From contig JAYRVH010000056.1 in the NCBI GenBank assembly GCA_041918615.1, forward strand, positions 62,001 to 126,000: a stretch of 64,000 nt of DNA, written 5' to 3'. Made by a program: the position numbers and the translations under genes. The notes beneath the pieces are model-generated. The model worked only from the letters and a program-made list of their open reading frames with translations, searched no databases and was not told the origin of the DNA. Positions 43,096-52,501 of the stretch are shown here, one piece after another. The first letter of the stretch is position 1. Each line of letters opens with the position of its first letter. This stretch comes from JAEUJM01 sp041918615. Lineage in GTDB: Bacteria; Actinomycetota; Acidimicrobiia; Acidimicrobiales; DATDAH01.

Positions 43096-43119
43096 CGTGG
43101 GGGCCCAGAGGCGCCCACG
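43096..43119. terminator. Possible bidirectional terminator between egtD and egtE
   Basis: CGTGGG (43096-43101) pairs with CCCACG (43114-43119), with partly paired bases inside, in the 56-bp gap between convergent genes. There is no U-tract. Confidence 0.4.
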
Positions 43120-43120
43120 G

Positions 43121-43148
43121 TCTCAGGAGCCGCGTCTCAGGAGCCGCT
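43121..43148. repeat. 14-bp tandem duplication across the egtE stop
   Basis: TCTCAGGAGCCGC occurs at 43121-43133 and again at 43135-43147, one base apart, so a 14-bp unit is duplicated. The second copy contains the egtE stop codon (TCA on this strand, 43137-43139). It looks like a recent slippage event. Confidence 0.75.
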
Positions 43149-44318
43149 GAGCGCCGCGACGGCGTCGACGAGGCGGGCGAGCTCCTGATCGGTGTTGAAG
43201 TAGTGCACCGACGCGCGCACCATGGCGTCGAGGCCCCGATCGCCGAGGTCCCACCGGCTGGACGACAGCGCCGTCACCGACGTGTTGATCTGCTGGGCCC
43301 GTAGGGCCTCGGCCACGTCGGCGGCGTCGGCACCGTCGACGGTGAACGTGACGATGCCGCAGCGCTGATGGCCCCGGTCGTGCACCGACACCGTGTCGAG
43401 CTCGCCGAGCGCGGCGCGGAGGCTCGCGCCCAATCTGGTGACCCGCTCCCCGATGGCGTGGAGGCCCACATCAAGGGCGTAGTCGATGGCGGCCACCAGA
43501 CCGAGCTTGGCTGCCACACCCACCTCCCACGTCTCGAATCGACGGGCGTCGGCCCGCATCTCGTAGCTCTGATCGCCCGTCCACGTGGCGCCGAACAGAT
43601 CCAGCACGGGCGGATCGATCTGCCCGAGCGCCCGGGGTGACATCCAGAGGAAGCCGGTGCCGCGCGGCCCCCGCAGGAACTTGCGACCGGTGGCGCAGAG
43701 GACGTCGCAGCCGATGGCCGCGACGTCGATCGGCATCTGGCCCACCGACTGGCAGGCGTCGAGCAGGAAGAGCACCCCGGCATCGCGGGCCACCGCACCG
43801 ATCTCGGCGACCGGGTTCACCAGGCCCCCGTGGGTGGGCACGTGCACGGCGGCGATCAGCTTCACCCGTTCATCGAGGAGCTCGCGAAGCGCCGGCACCG
43901 AGAACTGACCGTGCTCATCGTCGGGGACCACCTCGATGGAGGCTCCCGTCCGTCCTGCGACCTGGAGCATGGCGATGACGTTGCTCGCGTACTCGGCCTT
44001 CGACACGAGGATGCGGTCCCCGGGAGCCAAGCCGACTCCGCAGAAGGCCGCGTCCCATGCACTGGTGGCACTCCCGGCGAAGGCGATCTCGTTCCGATCG
44101 CCGTTGACCAGCGAGGCAGCGACGTCGTAGAAACGGTCCAACTCGTCGGCACGAATGGCCGCGGCCTCATAGCCGCCTACCTGCGCCTCGAGCCACAGGT
44201 GGTCCGTCATCGCGTCGAGGACCGATCTGGTGGGCAGCGAGGCACCGGCGTTGTTGAAGTGGCACACGTGGGAAACACCCGGCGTGTCGTGACGGACGCG
44301 AGGCAGGTCGATGGACAC
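43137..44318 (-). CDS. egtE: Ergothioneine biosynthesis PLP-dependent enzyme EgtE
   Basis: The 393-residue class V aminotransferase-fold protein opens with CHFNNAGASLPT near 20, a typical EgtE/cysteine-desulfurase segment, and has HVPTHGGLVNPV near 160, LLDACQSVGQMPID near 188 and CATGRKFLRGPRGTGFLW near 210, where the Lys binds PLP. EgtE cleaves the C-S bond of hercynylcysteine sulfoxide to give ergothioneine. It converges on egtABCD, so the locus holds all five steps but in two transcription units. The start is a GTG. Confidence 0.9.
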   Translation of the reverse strand: MSIDLPRVRHDTPGVSHVCHFNNAGASLPTRSVLDAMTDHLWLEAQVGGYEAAAIRADELDRFYDVAASLVNGDRNEIAFAGSATSAWDAAFCGVGLAPGDRILVSKAEYASNVIAMLQVAGRTGASIEVVPDDEHGQFSVPALRELLDERVKLIAAVHVPTHGGLVNPVAEIGAVARDAGVLFLLDACQSVGQMPIDVAAIGCDVLCATGRKFLRGPRGTGFLWMSPRALGQIDPPVLDLFGATWTGDQSYEMRADARRFETWEVGVAAKLGLVAAIDYALDVGLHAIGERVTRLGASLRAALGELDTVSVHDRGHQRCGIVTFTVDGADAADVAEALRAQQINTSVTALSSSRWDLGDRGLDAMVRASVHYFNTDQELARLVDAVAALSGS

Positions 44319-44429
44319 GGTCTTCGTCTAGCACCTGTGCGCGGACAGGCACGCGCCGACCCGAGACTCAACATGGCGCCGGGGACACCGATGGGTCATG
44401 CAAGTGTCTCTCGACGTTCGGGGTAGCTC

Positions 44430-46223
44430 GTGTTGATCGTTGCGATTGGTCTCGGCGCGGTCGCGCTGGTCGCGTGCCTCTTGGCGCACCGAGAGCGCCG
44501 AGCGCGGGCCCGGCTCGCCGCCGAGCTGAACCATGTCACCCACCATGACCATCTGACCGGGCTGCCGAACCGATCGGTGCTCGAGCCCTGGTTGGAGGAC
44601 TGCCTGGCCTCGTCTCGGCGACACTCCGCACACGCGGCCGCGCTCTTCATCGACCTCGACCAGTTCAGGGCGGTGAACGACACCCACGGCCCCGAGGTCG
44701 GCGACAACCTCATGAAGGCAGTCGTCGCCCGGCTCCGCACCGTCCTGCGGCCCGGCGACAAGCTCGTCCGTCGCGGCGGCACCCAGTTCGTGATGCTGTG
44801 CCCGGACATCCCCGGCTTCAGTGCGGCCGAGAAGCTTGCCGGTCGGGTGATCAGCGCCCTCCACACCCCCTTCCAGATCAAGCAGGACCTGATCACCATG
44901 AGCGCCTGCGTAGGGGTCACGGTCACCGACGACCGGTTCTCCGACGTGCACTCGGTGCTCCTCGACGCCGAGGTGGCGTTGTACAAGGCCAAGGACGACG
45001 GCCCCGGGAGCGTCGCCATGTTCGACCAGTCGATGCAGGCCCGCCTCACGCCGGCGAACGCTGAGAGACGACTCACCGAAGCGCTGGAGCGCGGCGAGTT
45101 CCAACTGCTCTACATGCCCATCATCTCGCTGGAGACCAACCGGATGACCGGGGTCGAAGCCCTGATCCGATGGAAGCACCCTGACCGGGGCATGGTCAGC
45201 CCGGGAGAGTTCCTCCCGGCCATGGACGAGACCGGGCTCATCGTCCCCGTCGGCACCTGGGTGCTCGAGGAAGCCTGCCGTCAAGCGCGTCAATGGCAGG
45301 CGCGCTACCCGGACCTCGAACCCATCGAGATGACCGTCAACATCTCGGCCCGGCAGGTGGCCCAGGCCGACTTCATCGACGTGCTTTCCGGCGCCGTGCG
45401 TTCGACCGCTGACTCCCCCACCCCTCGCCTCTGCCTGGAGGTCACCGAGGGCGCGCTCAAGTACGACCTCGACGCCGCCTGGACCATGCTCCGACAGACG
45501 AAGGACCTCGGCGTGTCGCTCGCCCTCGACGACTTCGGCACCGGTTCGTCGTCGATCCAGTCGATCCGCACGTTCCGCTGCGACGTGTTGAAGATCGACA
45601 ATGCCTTCATCGACGGAGTGGGCCAGGCCACCGAGGACACGGCCATCGTCAAGCACATGATCGCGCTCGCCAACGACCTGGGGATGATCGCGGTGGCCGA
45701 AGGGGTGGAGACCCCCGTCCAACTCGCCGAGCTCCGTCGGCTCAAGTGCCACCGGGCACAGGGCTACCTGTTCGGGCATCCCGTCCCGCCCGAGATCATC
45801 GACGACATGCTCTACGACATCTCGCTCACCCGGACACAGCAGCCGCCCGCCGACCCCCTGCCCCAGCGAGACCTGCGCAGTACCACCGAGCCCAGCGAGG
45901 TGCTGCTTCCCGCGGCCGAGACACCTCCGGCGCCCAACGGGGACATCCCGACACAGTCACCCGCTGCGTGGCCGGACGGCCAGACCGGCGCGCCCACGCC
46001 GACGCGGACGCCCGCCCCGCTTGCCGATGCCCCCGCCGGCGACGACGAACGCCAGCCCCTTGCGGCCCGGACCGCGCCGATCCACCGGGAGGCTCCCCGA
46101 CCACACGAGCCGCAGCCCTTGATGGCCGCACGACGCAAGCCCGGTGGGTCGGCCACGCCGGCCGGGCCCGTCGTTCCCCCACTGGGCAAGGGCCCCCGGC
46201 GCCGCTCCGAGCTCACGCGGTAG
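44430..46223 (+). CDS. Degenerate GGDEF plus EAL c-di-GMP phosphodiesterase, membrane anchored
   Basis: The 597-residue protein has one N-terminal helix, a GGDEF domain (about 35-200) and an EAL domain (about 212-460), then a Pro-rich disordered tail. The GGDEF signature reads RGGTQF, so synthesis of c-di-GMP is unlikely. The EAL site looks intact: GVEALIRWKHP, TVNISARQV, LEVTEGALK, LALDDFGTGSSS and VLKIDNAFI, with AEGVET at the end. It should hydrolyse c-di-GMP, perhaps with the GGDEF domain as a GTP sensor. It starts at GTG, 111 bases from divergent egtE. Confidence 0.9.
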   Translation: MLIVAIGLGAVALVACLLAHRERRARARLAAELNHVTHHDHLTGLPNRSVLEPWLEDCLASSRRHSAHAAALFIDLDQFRAVNDTHGPEVGDNLMKAVVARLRTVLRPGDKLVRRGGTQFVMLCPDIPGFSAAEKLAGRVISALHTPFQIKQDLITMSACVGVTVTDDRFSDVHSVLLDAEVALYKAKDDGPGSVAMFDQSMQARLTPANAERRLTEALERGEFQLLYMPIISLETNRMTGVEALIRWKHPDRGMVSPGEFLPAMDETGLIVPVGTWVLEEACRQARQWQARYPDLEPIEMTVNISARQVAQADFIDVLSGAVRSTADSPTPRLCLEVTEGALKYDLDAAWTMLRQTKDLGVSLALDDFGTGSSSIQSIRTFRCDVLKIDNAFIDGVGQATEDTAIVKHMIALANDLGMIAVAEGVETPVQLAELRRLKCHRAQGYLFGHPVPPEIIDDMLYDISLTRTQQPPADPLPQRDLRSTTEPSEVLLPAAETPPAPNGDIPTQSPAAWPDGQTGAPTPTRTPAPLADAPAGDDERQPLAARTAPIHREAPRPHEPQPLMAARRKPGGSATPAGPVVPPLGKGPRRRSELTR

Positions 46224-46301
46224 GCGACGTCGGGCCACCCGAGGCCCCGATCAGCGATACCGGCCGAAGAGCCAGGTGACCATTCACACGAGCGGCGGCC
46301 C

Positions 46302-47060
46302 TCAGCCCGGCTTCGGTCTCGTGCCGTGCCGGGCCATGCCCTCCTCGATCTCGCTGATGACCGTCTCGATCACCCGGACACGCGCGTACCTCTTGGACTC
46401 GGCCTCGATCACGTGCCAGCGGTGGCGGTGCCGGTCGGTCCGGTCGAGCATCTCCTCCACGGCGAGCACGTAGTCGCCCCACTTCTCCCGGTTGCGCAGG
46501 TCCTCGTCGGTGAGCTTCCAGTTCTTGAGGGGGTCGTGGGAGCGCCGCTCGAAGCGGCGGGCCTGCTCGTCCGGCGAGAGGTGCAGCCAGAACTTCACCA
46601 TGATCATGCCCTCGTCGGCCAGCATCGACTCGAACTCGACGATCTGGTCGTAGCTGCGGTCCCACTCGTCCTTCGTCGCGTAGCCCTCGACCCGCTCGAC
46701 GAGCACCCGGCCGTACCACGAGCGGTCGAGGACAGCCATGCCGCCCCACCCCGGCAACACGGGCCAGAAGCGCCAGAGGAAGTGGTGTCGAAGCTCGTCG
46801 GGCGTCGGGGCGGCGAACTGCGACACCCGGACGTGGCGCGGGTCGAGCGCCGAGACCAGCCGCTTGATGGCCCCGCCCTTGCCCGAGGCGTCCCATCCCT
46901 CGAAGACCACGCACACCGGTGGCCCGAGCTCGCCACCACCCAGCTGGCCACCCAGCTCGAGGCGCAGGCGGAGGAGCTTCTCCTGGGCCGCGGCCAACCG
47001 CTCCTCCTCCTCCCTGCGGGTGATGGACAGCTTCAGGTCGACGTCCTCGAGGCGTCCCAT
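46302..47060 (-). CDS. ppk2: Polyphosphate kinase 2 family protein
   Basis: The 252-residue kinase has the Walker A FEGWDASGKGGAIKRL near 54, the lid segment DRSWYGRVLVERVEG near 112 and KFWLHLSPDEQARRF near 155. PPK2 enzymes use polyphosphate to phosphorylate NDP or NMP, or the reverse. The ATG shares its first base with the preceding stop (TGATG), so it is translationally coupled to the aminotransferase. The pairing with amine catabolism is odd and unexplained. Confidence 0.92.
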   Translation of the reverse strand: MGRLEDVDLKLSITRREEEERLAAAQEKLLRLRLELGGQLGGGELGPPVCVVFEGWDASGKGGAIKRLVSALDPRHVRVSQFAAPTPDELRHHFLWRFWPVLPGWGGMAVLDRSWYGRVLVERVEGYATKDEWDRSYDQIVEFESMLADEGMIMVKFWLHLSPDEQARRFERRSHDPLKNWKLTDEDLRNREKWGDYVLAVEEMLDRTDRHRHRWHVIEAESKRYARVRVIETVISEIEEGMARHGTRPKPG

Positions 47061-48280
47061 CAGGCCAACGCCCCTTCGAGAACGTCGACGCACCGGTCGA
47101 CGTCGACATCGGCGATGACGAGCGGCGGGCAGAACGTGAGGTGGTTGGGCGGCACCGCCCGCACGATGACTCCGGCGGCGCGCATGGCGTCGCGGACCAC
47201 GGCGATCTGGTGGCGCTCGCCGAGGCTCGCGGCCCAGACGGCACCCTCACCGCGGACCTCGGCCACCAGTCCGTCGGCCTCGAGGGCGCGGAGGCCCGAG
47301 CTGAGCCGGACGCCGATCCGCTCGGCGGCCGGGACCAGCTCCTCGCGCTCGGTGATGGCCATCGACGCGAGCCCGGCGACGCATGCCCCCGGATGCCCCG
47401 AATAGGTGTGGCCGTGGCGCAGCAGGTAGTCGGGCGCCGATTCGAGGGCCTCTCGCACAGCCGAGCCGACGATCACCCCGCCGAGCGGCACGTAGCCCGA
47501 GCTCACGCCCTTGGCAAAGGTCACCAGGTCGGGACGCACGCCGTAGTGGGTCGACCCGAACCAACTGCCCAGGCGACCGAACCCGCTGATGACCTCGTCG
47601 GCGATGAGGTACGCGCCGTGCTGGTCGCACAAGCGGCGCAGGTCGTCGAGGTAGCCCGGCGCAGGCGGGAACACGCCCCCAGCTCCCTGGACGGGCTCGG
47701 CGATCACCGCCGCGATCTCGTGGCCCCGTCGGGCGAAGACCGTGGCCAGCGCCTCACGGTCGTTGTTCGCCACCGTGAGGTGCCCGGGCACGAGCGCGCC
47801 GTAACCGGCCTGGTTCGCGGGAAGACCCTGGGCGGACATGCCGCCGTAGGTGACCCCGTGGTAGCCGAAGTCCCGGCTCACCACGACCTGCTTGTCCGGG
47901 TGACCGGTGAGCCCCTGGGCCAGCCTTGCGAACTTGAGGGCGGTGTCGACCGCCTCGGACCCGGACGACACCAGGAAGACCCGGGCGTCGTCCATCGGCG
48001 CCAGTCCCACGATCCTCGAACACAGGTCCTCGGCAGGCTCGTTCGTGAACGGGTCGAAGCAGTGGTAGCCGGCGAGGGTGCGCAGCTGCGCGGACACCGC
48101 GTCGGCTATCTCCGCCCGCCCGTGCCCCACGTTGCAGTACCAGAGGCTGGCCATGGCGTCGATGTAGCGGTTGCCGGCGTCGTCCCACACCACCGCGCCC
48201 TCCCCCCGGACGATCTTGACGAAGTCGGACGCGTCCTTGGCGGGTGGTGCGAACGGGTGCAAGAAGGGCGACAGGGGCAT
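47060..48280 (-). CDS. Class III omega-aminotransferase
   Basis: The 406-residue PLP enzyme has FLVSSGSEAVDTALKFAR near 102, GYHGVTYGGMSAQG near 138, LIADEVISGFGRLGSWFG near 225 and the PLP lysine in TFAKGVSSGYVPLGG near 259. It belongs with aminotransferases for diamines, beta-alanine or taurine-like amines. ALDH lies upstream and PPK2 downstream on the same strand, and the PuuB-like oxidase is divergent. This fits polyamine or omega-amino-acid catabolism. ATG follows TAGATT (48287-48292) by 6 nt, suggesting a leaderless start. Confidence 0.9.
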   Translation of the reverse strand: MPLSPFLHPFAPPAKDASDFVKIVRGEGAVVWDDAGNRYIDAMASLWYCNVGHGRAEIADAVSAQLRTLAGYHCFDPFTNEPAEDLCSRIVGLAPMDDARVFLVSSGSEAVDTALKFARLAQGLTGHPDKQVVVSRDFGYHGVTYGGMSAQGLPANQAGYGALVPGHLTVANNDREALATVFARRGHEIAAVIAEPVQGAGGVFPPAPGYLDDLRRLCDQHGAYLIADEVISGFGRLGSWFGSTHYGVRPDLVTFAKGVSSGYVPLGGVIVGSAVREALESAPDYLLRHGHTYSGHPGACVAGLASMAITEREELVPAAERIGVRLSSGLRALEADGLVAEVRGEGAVWAASLGERHQIAVVRDAMRAAGVIVRAVPPNHLTFCPPLVIADVDVDRCVDVLEGALA

Positions 48281-48309
48281 GTCGGGAATCTAGACGGAGG
48301 CACGGCCGC

Positions 48310-49743
48310 TCAGCCCTGGAGCACGACCAGGCGCCGCTCGGTCATCTCCTGGACCGTGTAGGGCGGGCCCTCGCGGGTGTTGCCGGAGTCACGGACCCCG
48401 CCGTAAGGCATGTGGTCGGCCCGCCAGGTGGGCACCTCGTTCACGAGCACACCGCCGAAGTCGAGCACCCGGCCGGCCTCGAGGGCCTTGCCCACGTTCG
48501 TGGTGAAGACACCGGCCTGGAGGCCGTAGCGCGTGTCGTTCGCCAGCCGCAGGGCCTCGTGCCAGTCGTCGTACACGGCCACCCCGACCACGGGTCCGAA
48601 CACCTCGGTGTTGCACACCGACATGTCGGGCAGGACACCGGTGAGCACCGTGGGCACCAGCACCCCGTTCTCGACCCGGCCACCGGCGCGGACCGCGGCA
48701 CCGGCGGCCACGGCCTCGCTGATCCATGTCATCACCCGCTCGGTCTCACCCCGATCGATGAGCGCGCTGACATCGGTGTCGTCGTCGAGCGGGTTGCCCA
48801 CCGCCAGTTGTTCGACGCCCGCAACGAGAGCAGCCGTGAAGTCGTCGGCGATCGATGCGTGGACGAAGACCCGCTGCACCGATATGCACGACTGTCCCGC
48901 GTGCGAGAACCCGGCCACCGTGACCTTGGCCGCGGCCCCCATCCAGTCGCCGTCGGGCTCGATGATCACCGGCGCGTTGTTGCCGAGCTCGAGGCTCACC
49001 CGCTTGCGCGGCGCCTGCGCACGGATGCCCCACCCGACCTCTGGCGACCCCGTGAAGGTGATCATGGCCACGTCGTCGTGGGTGACCAGGTGATTGGCCA
49101 CCCGGCCCGAGCACGGCACGATGTTGAGCCAGCCCGGCGGCAGCCCGCACTCGTCGAGGAGCATGTCCACCAGAAGCAAGGCCGTGAGCGGTGTGGACGA
49201 TGCCGGCTTGAGCACCACCGGGCAACCCGCGGCGATGGCCGGTGCCAACTTGTGCACCACCAGGTTCAAGGGGAAGTTGAACGGACTGATGGCGCCCACG
49301 ACCCCGATGGGCACCCGCTGCACGAAGGCCACCTTGCCCTCACCGGCGCTGCTGGCGTCGATGGGCACCATCTCGCCGGTGAGGGTGCGAGCGGTGGCGG
49401 CGGCGAACCGGAAGGTGTCGACCGCTCGCGCGGCCTCGACCCGCGCGGTCTTGATGGGCTTGGCCGCCTCTTCGGCCACCATGTGGGCGAACGCCTCCTG
49501 GCGGTCCGGCATGGCGAGGGCCTCGGCGGCCCGGTCGAGGATGGCCGCCCGGCGATGCGCGGGCAGGGCACCACGCCGGTGGCAGTCGAGGGCCACCGCG
49601 ACCGCCCGGTCGAGGTCCGCCTCGGTGCCGGCCGCCGCCCGCCCGATCTCGTGGCCGTCGAACGGCGAGTTGACGACGATGACCTGACCGTCGGGCGTGA
49701 GCTTGTCGGCCCCGATGCGAAACGGCCTGATGACGTCGGTCAT
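48310..49743 (-). CDS. Aldehyde dehydrogenase family protein
   Basis: The 477-residue NAD(P)-dependent enzyme has ISPFNFPLNLVVHKL near 148, the glycine segment FTGSPEVG near 224, the Glu in LELGNNAP near 245 and the catalytic Cys in GFSHAGQSCISVQRVFVH near 280. It would oxidise the aldehyde made by an adjacent oxidase or transaminase. The ATG at 49743 has AGGGGG upstream; the frame is open to 49887, but that invades the divergent region. It lies 29 bases upstream of the aminotransferase, on the same strand. Confidence 0.9.
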   Translation of the reverse strand: MTDVIRPFRIGADKLTPDGQVIVVNSPFDGHEIGRAAAGTEADLDRAVAVALDCHRRGALPAHRRAAILDRAAEALAMPDRQEAFAHMVAEEAAKPIKTARVEAARAVDTFRFAAATARTLTGEMVPIDASSAGEGKVAFVQRVPIGVVGAISPFNFPLNLVVHKLAPAIAAGCPVVLKPASSTPLTALLLVDMLLDECGLPPGWLNIVPCSGRVANHLVTHDDVAMITFTGSPEVGWGIRAQAPRKRVSLELGNNAPVIIEPDGDWMGAAAKVTVAGFSHAGQSCISVQRVFVHASIADDFTAALVAGVEQLAVGNPLDDDTDVSALIDRGETERVMTWISEAVAAGAAVRAGGRVENGVLVPTVLTGVLPDMSVCNTEVFGPVVGVAVYDDWHEALRLANDTRYGLQAGVFTTNVGKALEAGRVLDFGGVLVNEVPTWRADHMPYGGVRDSGNTREGPPYTVQEMTERRLVVLQG

Positions 49744-49925
49744 GTGCTGGAACCCCCTGTACGGCGCTGCGGCGAGGCTACCGGCGGATCCGCGGGCTGT
49801 TCGGAACGCAGCACTCCGTGCCGGCGTGGTGGTGGCACCCCTGACCGACGGTGGGGAAGTGGATGTCGGCCATCCCGACCCCCCCACCCATCCTCCGGCG
49901 AACGACGGCGGGTAGCGTCGCCGAG

Positions 49926-51206
49926 GTGCAGGCTCCGCTCGCCGACCGATACCGGGAAGCCCCGTTCTGGACCGACGAGGCGCCGCCGGCGGATCGGCCG
50001 ATCACCCCACTGCCGAACAGTGCCGATGCGGTCGTCGTGGGCGGGGGGTACTGCGGGCTGGCCGCGGCCGCCGAGCTGGCCCGCCGGGGACGCCACGCCG
50101 TGCTCATCGAACGCCACGAGTTGGGGTGGGGGGCCAGCTCACGGAACGGCGGCATGGTGATCCCCGAGCTGAAGGCCGGGCCGGCGGGCCTCGAGCGGCG
50201 GTACGGGCCGCTCGGCCGACGACTGCACCGCGCCGTCAACGAGGCCTTCGACCACGTCGAGCGACTCATCGCCGACGAGCACATCGACTGCGGCTACGAA
50301 CGCAGCGGCCAGCTCTACCTGGCGCACCACCCCGGTGTCGTGGAGCACCTTCGCGAGGAGGCCGCCGAGAGAGCGGGGGCCGGTGAGCCGGTGCGGTTCG
50401 TGGGGCGCGACGAACTGGGCGCCGAGATCGGGTCCACCGCGTTCCACGGTGGCCTGGTCCTCGAACGCACCGGCGGCCTGCAGCCCGCTCGCTTCCACCA
50501 GGGCCTGGCCCGCGTGGCCGGCGACGCCGGTGCTGAACTGCACGAGCACACCGCAGCCGAGCGCATCGAGCGCAGCGGCGGCGGGTTCCGGGTCGAGACC
50601 TCACGCGGCGCCGTCGAGGCGACCGACGTGATCGTGGCCACGAACGCGTACGCCGACGGCCTCTCTCCCCGGCTCCGCCGGAAGACGCTGCCCGTGGGGA
50701 GCTTCATCATCGCGACCGAAGCCCTGCCCGAGCCCCTACGCGACGACGTGAGCCCTCACCGACGGATGTTCGTCGACACCAAGAACTACCTCTTCTACTG
50801 GCGGCTGTCCCCCGACGGCCGAATGATCTTCGGCGGCCGGCGGAGCCTCTCGCCCGTGTCGATCGCCGAGGCCCGCGACCACCTGTACCGGTCGATGGTG
50901 CGCATCCACCCCCAACTGGACGGGCTCCCGGTGACCCACGCATGGGGCGGCAACGTGGCGATCACCTACGACCGGATGCCCCACGTGGGCACCGTGGACG
51001 GCGCCCACTACGCGACCGGCTGCAACGGGTCGGGCGTCGCCCTCAACACGTGGATGGGCCACCGCGTGGCCGGCATGGTGCTCGGCGACCCGCCCCCGCC
51101 CTTCGCGGAGATGGCGCATCCGAACGTCCCGCTGTGGGGGCTGCGTCACGCCTACCTGCCGGTGGTTGGCCAATGGTTCCGGTTCCGCGATCGGCACCCT
51201 CGTTGA
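49926..51206 (+). CDS. FAD-dependent oxidoreductase, PuuB-like (DAO family)
   Basis: The 426-residue flavoprotein has ADAVVVGGGYCGLAAAAELARRG (FAD loop; read as AVVVGGGYCGLAAA) near 35, GWGASSRNGGM near 68 and the closing YATGCNGSGVALNTWMG near 370. Length and pattern match gamma-glutamylputrescine oxidase (PuuB, 426 residues in E. coli) and related amine oxidases. It is divergent from an ALDH and an aminotransferase that could process the product. GTG follows TAGCGT (49913-49918) by 7 nt, a leaderless arrangement; a longer frame from 49851 is possible. Confidence 0.85.
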   Translation: MQAPLADRYREAPFWTDEAPPADRPITPLPNSADAVVVGGGYCGLAAAAELARRGRHAVLIERHELGWGASSRNGGMVIPELKAGPAGLERRYGPLGRRLHRAVNEAFDHVERLIADEHIDCGYERSGQLYLAHHPGVVEHLREEAAERAGAGEPVRFVGRDELGAEIGSTAFHGGLVLERTGGLQPARFHQGLARVAGDAGAELHEHTAAERIERSGGGFRVETSRGAVEATDVIVATNAYADGLSPRLRRKTLPVGSFIIATEALPEPLRDDVSPHRRMFVDTKNYLFYWRLSPDGRMIFGGRRSLSPVSIAEARDHLYRSMVRIHPQLDGLPVTHAWGGNVAITYDRMPHVGTVDGAHYATGCNGSGVALNTWMGHRVAGMVLGDPPPPFAEMAHPNVPLWGLRHAYLPVVGQWFRFRDRHPR

Positions 51207-51302
51207 CCACCGACGGTGCCGAAACGTGGCCCGGGCTCCGCTCTGCGTGGTGTGCCCACCGCTGCCCGAGGTTTTCGCCCGCCGAGTAGTAACATCCGCG
51301 CG

Positions 51303-52493
51303 GTGCGAGGTCTGACCGAACGCAGCAGCGCGGCACCGGCATCACCGGTCGGCCGGTGCGCACGGGGGGCTGCGCTCATCACGGCGGTGGTCCTCGTCGG
51401 CCTCGGCACCAGGACCGCGGTCGCGCTCGGCGCCGGTGCCTGCCCCGAGGATGGGAATGCGGCCACGGCCACCTCGGCGATCCCATCCGAGGACGACTCG
51501 TCCACCCCGGAGGTCGCGGTCGAATCCATCACCGACGACTCCGTCGGCGGCCAGGCCGCCGGCTCCGTCGCATCGGCTCCGTGCGACGAGTCAAGCGGCG
51601 CCGCTGAATCGGCGTCCACCACGACGTCGGTGACCTACACCACCAGCACCACCAGCACCACCGGCACCAGCACCACCGAAGCCACACCGACCACCACCAG
51701 CACCACCGAGGCCACACCCACACCCACCACCACCACCACCACCGAGGCCCCACCCACCACCACCAGCACCACCGAGGCCCCACCCGCCACCACCACGAGC
51801 ACCACCGAGGCCCCGCCCTCCGCTCCGCCGCCGACCACCACCGCCCCACCCACCACTGCGCCGCCGCCACCCACCACCACACCGCCCACCACTGCGCCGC
51901 CGCCACCCACCACCACACCACCCGCCGCCACCACCACCCCGCCACACCCCACCTACGCCGACGCGCCCCCCACCACGCAACCCGACGCGCAGGTCGCCGC
52001 CGCTTCGGCGACGGCCGGCCACGACGGGACCGACGGCCCCACGACCGGCGGCGACGCCACCGGCTCAGACGGCAACAGCGACGCCACCCGCGTCACCGAC
52101 GGGACCGCCGGGGCCGAGACCGCTCGAAGCGGTGACCGCGAATCCGATGCCGGTGCTGATGGCCGCGACGCGACCACCCGATCCGCGCCCGAGCCCGCCG
52201 TGTCATCCCGCCAGGGCGACCCCAAGCCCGTCGATGCCCCCACGCGCGGCGAGGCCAGCCCGGACCGGCCGCCCGATGCCACCAGCGAGGGACCCGTTCC
52301 GGGTCTGGTCAGCCCGCCGCCCATGGTCAGCCGGTCCGCCCTCGCCGTCCAGGACGCCCTGCGAGCTGAGCGCCTGCTCTCCGGGCCCCTGCTGGTGGCC
52401 GTGCCCGCAGGCCTGCTGCTCGGGCTGATCCTGGTCGGCCTGGGCGTCGCGGCCGTGCGCCTCACCCGTCCACCCGAGCTCCCGCACGACTGA
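51303..52493 (+). CDS. Thr/Pro-rich surface protein with C-terminal membrane anchor
   Basis: The 396-residue protein has a signal-like segment near residues 18-42, then a long low-complexity stalk of Thr, Pro, Ala and Glu (about 105-220), a Gly/Asp-rich region, and a C-terminal helix (about 355-385) followed by a short basic tail (RLTRPPELPHD). It resembles a wall-spanning or mucin-like stalk that could be O-mannosylated. No catalytic domain is visible. GTG follows TAACAT (51290-51295) by 7 nt, suggesting leaderless translation; it is the same hexamer as before the L,D-transpeptidase. Confidence 0.75.
   Translation: MRGLTERSSAAPASPVGRCARGAALITAVVLVGLGTRTAVALGAGACPEDGNAATATSAIPSEDDSSTPEVAVESITDDSVGGQAAGSVASAPCDESSGAAESASTTTSVTYTTSTTSTTGTSTTEATPTTTSTTEATPTPTTTTTTEAPPTTTSTTEAPPATTTSTTEAPPSAPPPTTTAPPTTAPPPPTTTPPTTAPPPPTTTPPAATTTPPHPTYADAPPTTQPDAQVAAASATAGHDGTDGPTTGGDATGSDGNSDATRVTDGTAGAETARSGDRESDAGADGRDATTRSAPEPAVSSRQGDPKPVDAPTRGEASPDRPPDATSEGPVPGLVSPPPMVSRSALAVQDALRAERLLSGPLLVAVPAGLLLGLILVGLGVAAVRLTRPPELPHD
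51617..51950 (+). repeat. Degenerate ACC-rich repeat encoding Thr/Pro stalk
   Basis: Runs of ACC and CCC codons with units such as ACCACCAGCACCACCGAGGC recur several times and encode STTEA/TEAPP-like repeats. The strand asymmetry (almost no G on the plus strand) makes long false frames on the other strand. Confidence 0.8.
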
Positions 52494-52501
52494 GCATCCT
52501 G

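Noticed and set aside
51529..52022. Trp/Gly-rich open frames on the minus strand
   Set aside because: They are the antisense reading of the Thr/Pro codon repeat and encode implausible runs of Trp or Gly.
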